From: Cannabis sativa
Taxonomy: Eukaryota > Streptophyta > Magnoliopsida > Rosales > Cannabaceae
Assembly (NCBI RefSeq): GCF_029168945.1
Contig: NC_083608.1
Coordinates: forward strand, 13,720,136 to 13,784,135
Direction: 5' to 3'
DNA: 64,000 nt
Position numbers and translations under genes: made by a program. Below are positions 38,126-49,019 of this stretch, piece by piece; within the stretch, counting starts at the first letter, position 1; every line of letters starts with the position of its first letter. A model generated the notes under the pieces. It had not been told where the DNA came from and did no database searches. It saw only the letters and a program-made list of their open reading frames with translations.

Positions 38126-38958
38126 CCTTTTGGAAAAAGAAAAGAGGCCACTCAGCCAGAAGAGGCCCATCTTTCCTGTCGTTTTTGTACAACGATACAT
38201 GTACGATAAAAGAAAGAAAAAAATTGTTGGGAGATGCAGCTTTCGATTAACATTGATGTTGTACATTCTGCACATGTTGATGTACCAGTATTTAATGATT
38301 TCTGCATTTCTATGACCTTGATTTCCACGGACGCTCTTTAATCTAGCCATAAATATCGGTGTAACTTTTAAGCAACGCTATTGAAAATCTTGGGCTTTTA
38401 AAATTCAATTTTTTTTTTTTTGGGGGGGGGGGGGACCATTTCACTCTATGTTACGCTCTACTCTTGTTAGTGTACGGGTCAGCCAAAGAGGCGTAGCCGT
38501 AAATATTATGCTTGAAGAGATTGAAATTCCATGTCCCTGGTTCCTAGTTTATGATACAAATGGCAGTACTTGCATTGCATAGTATGACATGAGAAAACAG
38601 TACGAGCACTCCTATCCCATCAAATATATTTTCTCATGAAGATCAAACAAAGGCTACATTTAGCAATTCTCGATTATGTTGTGTAAAATTGAAGTGCACT
38701 TTTGAACACTCATGAATAAACAAATATATAGATATAAACACTGAAGAAATAAAGTAAAAAAATGGAACACCACAACTTAGATGCTCAAATGCGAGCTCAA
38801 CCATCCTTTCTTTTTAATACCATTTCCTACAAAACTCTTGGGTGTGGGTATACAAGGTAATCAAAGGCTATCTCTGTTAAAAGATGTTGGTTCTTGTTAA
38901 CCTTCTGTGTGAAAACCTTTCCGTGGTATCAATCCAATACTTTGGTTTTTGCTTGCAG
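38126..38958. other. Convergent intergenic region with 3' UTRs
   Basis: Separates the stop codons of the two converging genes, so it must hold both 3' UTRs and polyadenylation sites. I see no further ORF or RNA gene. A T13G13 homopolymer pair is at 38409-38434. Confidence 0.7.
38409..38434. repeat. T13G13 homopolymer junction
   Basis: Thirteen T followed directly by thirteen G, between the converging genes. Confidence 0.95.
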
Positions 38959-41900
38959 TCACCCAATTGCAGTTGAGTTACCGGGGCTAATCAAGTCATC
39001 GCAACTTGTTCTCTCACACAAGCATTCTTGGGGATTTGCATAAAAATAATCTTCCTCCTTTGGCCTGTCTGCAATTACTCTGCGTCGACTTGGTTGTCCC
39101 ATCCTTTTCTCATGCACCGATTGAACAGAAACAGTAAACTCATCCCATGATAACGTCCCATTCTGTTGCATATCCAACAACTCCACAAGTTTTCTCCGAT
39201 CCAGTAACACAGTTCTTTTAAAGCCCAGAAACCTGCAGGAAATGTAATTAGGAGTTTGTCCCATTTTGATCGCATAAACCAATGTTGAGAAAGTTATTAC
39301 ACACCTACGGTGACCTTCAACAAGTTTTGCCATGTTTCCGTCGTAGGTTGGAATAAATGTGTTGCTGGCTACTGAAACCATAAAATCCAAAGCAGCCATC
39401 TGAGATGAATGGTTCTGAAATTGTTGCAACTCCTCAGGGGCAAGCAACATTTCCTTCTTAATCTGACATAATTCATGATAATGAAGTATGAGTCCATAAA
39501 GAAACAAAAACACCAAATGAAAACAATCTACTGTTAAGAAACTTATCCTTAGCTTCTAACAAAACAAATAATAATAGTATAAATCATACTGGGGACAGAA
39601 TAAAAATTTTCAAGAAGAAATCTAATGGAGTCATTGGCTTAGATAGAGATAATAGGGAAATTACTAGAAGCAATGTCATTTTGTTAGATTGCAAAAGTAA
39701 ATCTGTGTTAGTACTTTCTAGCTATTCAATATACAAGTATAATTAACTACTATCTAATAATACTTCTCCAGGCAACCCCATCAAAAGCATGCTAGGCTGA
39801 GAGTATGAACTAATCATGGAAATAGAAACTTGCCCAACGATTCTGATGCCCAGTATTTGGACTAAAACAGATGTTTATTGCAGCAACTCAATCTACAACA
39901 TCCAACAGATAAAAGAGATGGCGAAAACATAATTACAGTCCAAAATAGCATCAAACTCACAATTCGTGGAAATGCAGCTCTTAGCCCTGCAAGTCTCCGT
40001 TCACTACCATATATCTCACCAGCTGCTATATAGATCTGTGTGTTCCTGTCAAATCCCAATGCTTGCAAAACTGTTGATGCCTCCTCTGGTGTCAAAGGGC
40101 ACAAACCTTGCGATCTTCTCATTTCAGAATCTATTTCTTTATCTCTCCACCAGATGTATGCATACCTGAATAAAAGGTTCAATCAGGTGGACATTAGAAA
40201 TGGAGCAGAAAATCATGCACTAATCTCAGTTTAACAAATGCATTATAAACTGCTCTGCCAACTGCCTTTGCACGAATGAAGAACTATCATCACTAGTCAG
40301 CTAAGCCTAAAGGTTTTATACATGAAAATGCTGATTACTTCAGCCCCATCCCATGTGCTTTCAAGCAATTCTTATATAGAAAGCATAACACTCCAATAGA
40401 TCAAAAGTGTTTGAGGAGCAAATTAGGTCAACAAACAAAATATCTCATCCACTTCTTAACCAAGCAAGCACTGCAACTTATATATTTACATACCTCATTT
40501 GTTTGAGCTCCTCAGCTTCTTTCTCTGAACAACCACGAGTACAACCTGAGAAAGCCAACATGTCCATTTCATATCTCAAATGCAAAGCCACAAAAGGCCC
40601 CTTTTCCTGAAGTATCCGAACCAATTTGTATCCCAACGTCTCAATCTGGGGAGTGAATTTTAGAGCCTGGAAATTAACACGACACCTAAGTTTCTGAAGA
40701 TCAAGAGCAATCCAATTGTTTGCCAAACGTGCATCTGTCTTGTTAAAATGCAACACCCTATGTTTCTTGAACAGTGGCAGAATCTGTTAATGCAAATGTA
40801 GCTTTATAAGAAAGATGAATCAAAATAAAGAAAGGGTTGAGGATCTTCAAGCGTTTCAGCTTTCAGTAATTTTCAATAAATTTATTTAACAATGTACGTG
40901 ATGTCTTGGTTACTACTTTGGTTCCTATAATAACCGGATTTTGACGGAGCAACTGAGCTGTCATATACCCTCCTAATATATAGATTAACATTCTAAAGAG
41001 CTAAATAAACCCAATTAACAAATAATATACAAAATACAACTTCCAATGGTACACATCATCATCTGCAAGTATATGAATGATGAGCCCATACAACAAATGC
41101 TATGACTGATACAGAAAATTGGCAGAAAACATAATCAGGTATAACCTGTTGCAAGTAGTAGGTTTCATTTGACCAACTAACAGGAGGCATTTGAAGGGGT
41201 TTGTGTCCGTGTTTCCTGTTGAACCTCTTAGGCAGTCTTCTGACAATTCGAACTTCATCTCTCAGCGAATCAATGAAATGTCTCACATCAAAGATATCTT
41301 CAAAGTTACTGAAAGAGAAAAATAAGGGTTTACAACTCCAAAAAAAATCATGTCACAAGATGATTAAAGAAAGTACTCAGCATCTATTAAACAAGTACTT
41401 TACCTAGGATCAGCCCAGAAAGACGTCTTATCAAGCTCTGGTACAACCAACGTAAGATTCAAAAGCCGAGCAATCGTCACCATATCACATATCTAAAATG
41501 CAAAATTGCCTGTCAAAACTCGAGGTGACAGAGAAGAAAATATGAGAGTGGAAAATTACGAACCGCTGCACGCATTTGATTTAAGCCCCCATTGCAGGAC
41601 ACCCTGAGAAAACCATTACTTTTATATTTTCCTGCAAAATCCAGGACTTAAAATCTTAGCATTCACCCAAAAGAAAATGAGTGAAAAAATTGATCAATGA
41701 CATTCATCAAATCAATCTAAAATATTGAATTAAATACGATTTCATGGAGCTTTATCTTATTTACACAACAAAACAATTTTCTTTGTTGTATTACAAGTCC
41801 CTTTTCAAACAATCATGGTTTTCCTTATAAACAATCAACAAACTATAAATTTATAAAAATTACAATAAAAGAAACATGCCTTTACAAATGAAAACTAATG

Positions 41901-42966
41901 TTCTGTCACGTCTAAACTTGAAGTAGGGGTAAGTGCAAAGTATTTTATTGTGACTGAAACTTGGCAACTGCCTCTCAAGTTGACCTACGTGGTTTCACAT
42001 TCTGGCCAAACGTTCTTATGAGGATGTTGGAAAACCTCTCGGTGCTGTACACTGATAGATTTTATGACTTTCTAACTTACCTGATTACAATGGGATCAAT
42101 GGTTTCAGGGTCTTTTTTGCTCTTATGTTTAGTGTCCAACTAAAACAATTAAAATCTCATCTCATTACTCGCCATCTCTAGTCAAACCTATAATAGAGCC
42201 TTGACTTTTCAGCTAAATTATCAATGACAGTAAAATGATCAGCCAGAGGGCAAAGGGAATTATACAGTGAGTTTCAACATTATTGACTTATTAACCATTA
42301 ATTTACATATACATCTCTAGCATGCACTTAACCTACCAAATGAGGTCTCAAATCCACGAAAACAAGTATTGAGCAAAAAGAATTTCTTCTCCAATAAAAA
42401 CTGTTCTGCCTTACGTTGTTCTAAATTAACATTAAATATTCAACCTTAAAAAGTGCCTTTTTCTCCATATCTAACTGGATTTTCACATTCCAGCCAAAAA
42501 AAAAAAAGAAAAAACTGGCTTTTCACCACCCCAAATGAAAAACAAGTTCACATACACCACTCCTTACTTTCTTAACTTTCAAACATCAAATTAATGCATT
42601 AACATTAATTTGGTGCTCTCCTTTAATTAATGTTTTTTTTCTCCATAAAAAACATAATTAAAAGAGAGTATCCAAAAACAATCAGATGCAAAAGAGGCTT
42701 GAAACTAAGAACTCACTTGCTGGAAGCAGTGGTGGTGGTGATTGAATGGCACGCGGAACCATGGCAATCTGAGATATCCGATTTGTTATATTGTTGAAAA
42801 AATGTGGATGCCATAGCTCCCCAACAGCTACGAGCTGAACCAAACACGTCCATAGCAAAATGCTGGAGCAGACACGAATGAACCAGACCTGTAAACGGGT
42901 CCGGGGAATCACCGGAGCCGGAATCTTATCGCACCGAACCGGAACGCCGTCAGATCTAACCTCCAT
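38959..42966 (-). CDS. RRT3: GT106 (O-fucosyltransferase-fold) glycosyltransferase, RRT-like, 8 exons
   Basis: Likely a Golgi type II membrane enzyme of the plant GT106 family, whose characterised members (RRT1-4) add rhamnose to pectin rhamnogalacturonan I. Exons on the minus strand: 42966-42717, 41631-41564, 41492-41404, 41308-41146, 40783-40494, 40165-39961, 39462-39305, 39232-38959; total 498 aa with consistent phases. I chose the ATG at 42966 (MEVRSD, as I recall for relatives) over an in-frame ATG 18 bp upstream. Residues 1-27 are cytosolic and 28-49 form a single membrane span. Family motifs: [12 protein letters not shown] (95-106), HLRYEMD (258-264), and [10 protein letters not shown] (391-400), followed by GHRR. 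The C-terminal tail is polar with five Cys/Asp-rich residues near the end. The symbol rests on similarity and on the LSMT neighbour. Another RRT paralogue or an uncharacterised O-fucosyltransferase-like protein remains possible. Confidence 0.9.
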
Positions 42967-45056
42967 TTCTCTACTACACACCACATCGCCGTCTCATCGG
43001 CTAATTATTCCCAAAAACTAATCACTGCGACCCAATTCAATGCACCACTCCAATTACCGAAATTTCCATTCACATTCCAAATCAGAACCACATAAAAAGC
43101 CCTATCTCCAATTTATCTCCCAAAGTCCAAACCAAAACCTTCAAAAAAAAAAATAATAATAATCAGACTCCCAAAATAAAATTAAGAATAATCAAACAAA
43201 CATATGAGAAAAACTAAAACCAAAAACATAAAGAAAGAAAATCTCGACAACCCATTACAAGAATCAGTCCAATGCTTGGTGTGATTTCCTTTTCCGGGAA
43301 AATATTAGTTTGTTTTTGCTGCAAATATAAAACTACCCCTTCAATCCTTATATGACCAAATAAAATATATATTATATAAATATATAAAAAATGGTGTTTA
43401 GTTTGGGGGTGTTTGTGTGTGTATCTGTTATCTCTCTTATTTTTAAGTTGGTTAAAAGATTCAGGCTTTTCAAATAAAATCACGGGAGAAAGGGATCTCC
43501 TCCCTTCTCATTTATGACTAATCCTATTTTTTTCACTTTAATTTAATTTAATTATAATTGTTTTGTTTATCTACTTTGTACATAATGAATGACTCTATTG
43601 ACAATGACTCTATACTTTGGTGAACATAACATATGTTTGTTTCTGTCTCAATAATTGCTCTTTATATATTGTCAAAGAAATAAAAAAATTTCCCATACAG
43701 AAGCAGGAAAAAAACAAAATTAAATTATGCAGTTTTTCTGTTTCCTTTCACACAAATTTTAAAAAAATTATGTAAGGACATGCATCCATTTCTTTATCAG
43801 TATCATCAGTTTCTAATTATAATTTTTTTTTGTACCTTAACCATTAATATCATAATAAAAATAAAAATGCAGTCAAACATATCTCATTTCACATTCCATA
43901 ATATTGATGTATATTTATGGCAAAGTTTTGATTGGTTCTACATTTTTAGAGTTCATATTTCACTAAAAAAAATGATTTATTGTCGAAAGAGAAAAGGTGA
44001 TTTTTGATAAGTATTTAATAAACATTTGCAAAGCAATATTTGTTGATTATACTTAACGACAAACTAGAGTATGATCAACATTACTTACAAAGTAAACGGA
44101 TTATTTTATAAAAGTAACTTTAAATATAACAGTTTTACAAATTAAAATTGCCAGCATATAATTTTTTTATTATATAGTCATTTGTTCATGTATCGTTTGT
44201 GGTTTGACAATTTCCCACAACAAAAAAAATAGGAATGACCTTTCGGCAAGAAAAAAAAATCAAACGAATAGGAATGAAATAAAACAAACATAGAATCCTT
44301 TATTTATTTATTTTTGCAAATATGAAAATAATAATGGTAGCTAGACAAATTTCTCATTGTTAGTAAACAGAAAATTCAAATTTGGCCGATACCCTAATAA
44401 AATCTAAATTAATTTCTTTTGGATTGATAATATTTTAAATAAATATTTGATTTTGTTTGTAAATTTTTTATTGGTAGTGTAGCGTCGTTGTGGTAATTTT
44501 TCAAGTAGTAAAAGGTAATAGCCCTGGAAGTTCATTTATTTTCATTTTGAATTATGCTCCCAAAACTTTCCTTTCACGAGAAGATTGCCTAAATTTTTCA
44601 GTGTGCGGAGAAGGAGCCAACAAAAGTGGGAAAGCAATTATGTTGTGGAACGTGTATAGGTAAAGGGCAAATATGTTATGCATGCTGATATAATATAATA
44701 TAACATATTATTTATTTATTTATTGTATATATACTCACTCTAACTAAGAACTAAAACTAATACACAACCGTCATTCAAAAATAAAAAAAAAAAACTAATA
44801 CACAACCTTAATCACTGTTATAGATATTTTATTATTGTTGTTCGAAAGCAAAGTTATGTAATTTCAAACTCTGATTGCGTCCATTTAAAAAAAAATAAAT
44901 AAATAAATAAATAAAAAACTCTGATTGCGTCGTCGTTATGTGAATAATGATGGTAAAAGATTGTGGCCATATTCAATTTTGTGAAGGATTCAAAAGAAGA
45001 CTCCAACTTAACTCTTGTATAGTGAAATTCTAATGTGTATGACATGTGTGGCGAAC
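42967..45056. other. Intergenic region upstream of the RRT-like gene
   Basis: Contains the 5' UTR and promoter of the minus-strand gene in its left part. I could not fix a TATA box or TSS. The rest is AT-rich with poly-A/T runs and no convincing gene. A short poly-A insertion with direct repeats lies at 44866-44931. Confidence 0.6.
44866..44931 (+). mobile_element. Minimal retroposed A-tail with 16-bp direct repeats
   Basis: The 16-mer AAACTCTGATTGCGTC occurs at 44866-44881 and 44916-44931, enclosing CATTT plus an A-rich tail with AAAT units. Target-primed retroposition of a heavily 5'-truncated LINE or SINE leaves this footprint. Confidence 0.55.
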
Positions 45057-45741
45057 TGGGTGGTCATTTAATCCAATCTGTATTATTTTACTCGTAGTGC
45101 ATTCGATCTACATAAAGTATGGATTTTATTTTTTTTTTGATCCAATCCAATCCGCACTATAGCTCAAATCTAATCTAATTCACAAAAATGCAGGTTGAAT
45201 CAGTTATTTTAGAATGGTTACTTTTTAATATTAAATTATTTAATATTTATGAAAAAAAATAATTTTTTTTTCACATAACTAGCAACAAAATAAAATAAAT
45301 TATAGTTGTTTTAAGTCTCCAACAACACATTAAAATAAATAAAATAACAAATAACAAATTTAAAAGAAGAAAAAATTGTATGTATAAAAAAATATTTAAT
45401 TTTATTTTAAATTGTATGTAGAAAAATATATATATAAGAATAAAATATACATTTGATCTATTAAATATTACAATATAATTGTATTTGTATTATATGTATT
45501 ATACTTTTAAATTACTATTTCTTTTACATTAAAATAATATTTGTATATATAATTTTTTAATTTTTTTATAAATATGTGTGGATTGGATTAGATCGGTTAC
45601 TTTTACATGTCAATCAACATCCAATCCGCACAATTGCGGATTTTGAATTTTCCAATCCAATCCAATCTGCACAAGTGCGGATGTCCGCACTTTACGGATT
45701 GGATTAGATTGGATCGGCTATTTTATGAACACCCCTAGATG
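45057..45741. mobile_element. Probable MITE (non-autonomous DNA transposon)
   Basis: Imperfect terminal inverted repeats: CTGGGTGGTCATTTAATCC at 45057 and, reverse complemented, CTAGGGGTGTTCATAAAAT at 45741. The subterminal regions repeat ATCCAATCC and GCGGAT words in both orientations. The interior is AT-rich and non-coding. The terminal style resembles hAT-type elements. I could not fix an 8-bp TSD, so the superfamily is uncertain. Confidence 0.5.
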
Positions 45742-46341
45742 TGTCCAAAATATTTGTTATGAGAGCTTAATAAGTAAATATTTATTTGGTACAATATATA
45801 TTTGGTACCTTTTGTTTTAAATAATAATCAAACGGTGCTATTTTTTAAAAAAAATTACATAATTAGTACCTTAAGTGTATTTAAAATGCACCTTATAAAA
45901 TGATAAATACACTTTATTATTAAAAAAAATATAAACTTAAAATAATTTTTAAAAATTACTCTTAATATTTTTTTAAAAAAATTTCCTCACATTAATTTAT
46001 CTTAATTTCAATACTTATTTTGATTTCATTTTCATAATTTTTTCCAACTCATGCATATATATTTTTTTATTTTTTAAAGAAAATTTTATATAATTTTTTA
46101 TTTTAATTTTTTTGTCATAATATTTAAAATATAATTTATTTTTGTTTGAACGATATAATTTTTAAGAATATGAATTGGAAGAAAAAAGTTAAAAAAAAAA
46201 AAGATTAGTATAATTAAAGATATAAATATAATATAAAATAAAAATTATTGAAACGGGGTGTCCTTAGAAATTTTTATGGTAAAAATAAAATTTCCCTTTA
46301 AAATTGTAATATTCCCAAATTACCCTCACTTTAATACACTA

Positions 46342-46404
<63 letters not shown>

Positions 46405-46532
46405 CATATGTACATTTAGCTGATTCTAGTATAAATTGTAATTAATGAAAAATAATTTTTATAAAACAAATAGTTTAAAAATAAAATAAAAATTATTTAA
46501 ATGATAGTAACAAATTTAAAAAATAATATTGG
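45742..46532. other. AT-rich intergenic DNA with (ATT)n microsatellite
   Basis: No gene seen. About 20 uninterrupted ATT units lie at roughly 46342-46401, and long A and T runs fill the rest. Confidence 0.8.
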
Positions 46533-47109
46533 TGTTATAAAATAATATAAAATAGATAAGAATAAAATAAGAAGAAGAAGATGATGAAGAAATAAAGAGA
46601 AAGTGAATGGGACTTTCTCAAGTGTTTATTTCAATGGGGTGAACCCCTATTCATACAAAAACATGACTAAAAGAATGGAAAACTAAATCAATGTAATAAA
46701 GGAAAATACAACCAAGCATTAATGGTGATAATTTATTTGGTGATTTGGACATTCATAAATAATATTTCATAATACTCCCCCTTGGATGTCCATAAAAGTT
46801 GTCTCATTAAAATCTTGCTGAAAAACTTGGTAAAAAGAAAAATAGTGCAATATGAATTAACTCCCCCTCATTTAGGCATTCGTGGAGATCTTCTAATCGA
46901 CAAATTCTAATCTTGTGAGCTATCTTCTCAAATGTTGATGTTGCTAATGACTTTATGAATAAGTCTGAAAGATTGACACTAGATTGAATTTGTTGAACAC
47001 CAATGTGCAATTTCTTGAAATATATAAAGAAGAATTTGATGAAATGTGTTTTAATTCTATCTCATTCAATGTACCCTCCTTTAAATTGAGCGATGCAAGT
47101 ATTATTATC
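46533..47109 (-). mobile_element. 3' end of a second copia family
   Basis: Minus-strand remnant: a short LTR of about 242 bp (46533-46774, ends TGTTAT on the + strand and a mutated ATAATA) next to a polypurine tract (complement CTCCCCCTTGG, 46775-46785). Upstream of these on the minus strand (about 47100-46860) is the copia RNase H C-terminus. It has LKEGTLNEIELKHIS and, after a frameshift, VNLSDLFIKSLATSTFEKI. The element is cut on the right by insertion of element IV at 47110. Confidence 0.7.
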
Positions 47110-49000
47110 TGTTGGGTTTTATGCCCTAAATAAAACTCCATTTCAATGTAATCCATTTTATTCAACATCAATAAAGAAACAGAAGTATTTTTCATTCATT
47201 TGTGTATGTTTTGGTTCACCTTATCAATTGCTTGTCTATTTGATTTATAAATTCATATGAAACCCTTTTCACATACTTGATCCTGTTTATTGTGTTGTCA
47301 ACATATTGGAAAGTAAACATGACTATGTGAATAAAGTTTCCTAGATTTATCAAACACAGGGTTTTACTGATATGATAATATACAACAGAGTTTACTTGCA
47401 TTTGGAGAAATGCTATGTTCTTTCCAGAGCATTGGTTAAATTAAAGCTCAAGTTGGATGCATGGAGTATGCATCGGAAGGGACCGATATTGAACTTTGAC
47501 TTAGATTTATTAAACTTACCGTAATATCTATTCAAGTCCATATCGTCTAGTTGATCCTAGATCAAATGATCTTAATCCTGTTATGATTAGGCTCAATCTC
47601 AAGAGGCTATTCGTGTTCTTTGATTTATTAGTTAAGCCTACTTTTAGGTCAGGGTGATACGTACATTTTGGGAACACGGTAGTGCAATTGAGTGGGAGCG
47701 CTAACATAAACATGGAATCTATAGCTTCTATCTGGCGAATAGTAAGTAAAGGATGATCTCCTTCGAGCTTGACCAAACGAAAATAAATGGTGGAGTACTC
47801 ATTTCACATAAGCTAAAATATCATTTATACGGGGTTAAGTGTTTTAAGGATAAAATACATTGTAGGGTGTAACGGTAATCTAATCCCTTTACAGTGTAGA
47901 TCATTCATAGAGATGATCATTGATCAAATTAGGATTATAACAATGGATAACTAATGATGTGTCTATATGGTGGAACATATAGAGCATTCTATATACTGAG
48001 AGTGCAATTCTAAGTTCTATGCGTGGATTCAACGAAGAATTAATAAGTCAGTGAATTTAGGTTATAAATTCTTGATCTGCTTATTGGAAGCTCGGTTATA
48101 TAGACCCATGGTACCCCCACTAGTTGAGATAAAATTGCTTGTAAGACTCATATAATTGTTTTTGATTAATCAATGATAATTCTCAAATTAGACTATGTCT
48201 ATTTGTGAATTTTTCACTAAGTAAGGGCGAAATTGTAAAGAAAGAGTTTTAGGGGCATATTTGTTAATTATGATACTTTGTGTGGTTCAATTAATAAATA
48301 TGATAAATGATAATATTATTTAATAATTATTTATAGTTATTAAATAATTAGAATTGGCATTTAAATGGTTGAATTAGAAAATTGGCGTTTTTAAGAAAAT
48401 GAGATGCAGAAATGATAAAACTGCAAAATTGCAAAAAGTGAGGCCCAAATCCATACAGCCATGGCCGACCACTTTTATAGGGTTTATCATCTGATATTTT
48501 CATTATTTTAATGTCAAATAATTCAAACCTAACAGTGGAATGCTATAAATAGATAGTGAAGGCTTCAGGAAAATTACACTTTTCATTCAGAGAAAAACCT
48601 GAGCCTTCTCTTTCTAAACCCTAGCCGCCACTTCTAACTCTTCTTCTTCCTTCATAATTTCGAACCACTTAGTGATTAGAGTAGTGCCTAGACACAACAA
48701 GTGATACCTCAATCATAGTGAGGAAGATCGTGAAGAAAGACTTTCAACAAGAATGAGTTTCAACACTAAAGAAGGAGAGAAAGAGATCCAGGTTCAGATC
48801 TTGATAATACTCTGCGACAGAAAGGATACAAGGATTAGAGATCTGAACGGAAGGAGTCATTTAATTCCGCTGCACCCAATGTAAGGTTTCTAATACTTTA
48901 TATGTGTTTAATTTCATAATCGTTTTAGAAGTTCATATTTAGGATGTTAATCAACATACTTGTGAGTAGATCTAAGATCCTGGTAAAATAATTTCCAACA
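47110..49000 (+). repeat. Element IV 5' LTR
   Basis: Complete 1891-bp LTR, TGTTGGGTTTTATGCCC to ATTTCCAACA, U3 module A, followed directly by a PBS. The left flank TTATC (47105-47109) is the candidate TSD, but no matching TTATC follows the right end of the composite at 63086. Confidence 0.92.
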
Positions 49001-49019
49001 ACTGGCCTCAGAACCATGG
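49001..49019 (+). other. Primer binding site of element IV
   Basis: ACTGGCCTCAGAACCATGG, initiator-Met tRNA type, adjacent to the LTR. Confidence 0.75.

Noticed and set aside
39922..40250. tRNA or other small RNA genes in introns of the RRT-like gene and the intergenic regions
   Set aside because: I found no box A/B pattern with a cloverleaf by eye here or elsewhere in the window. This is only a visual check; a tRNAscan-SE run would settle it.
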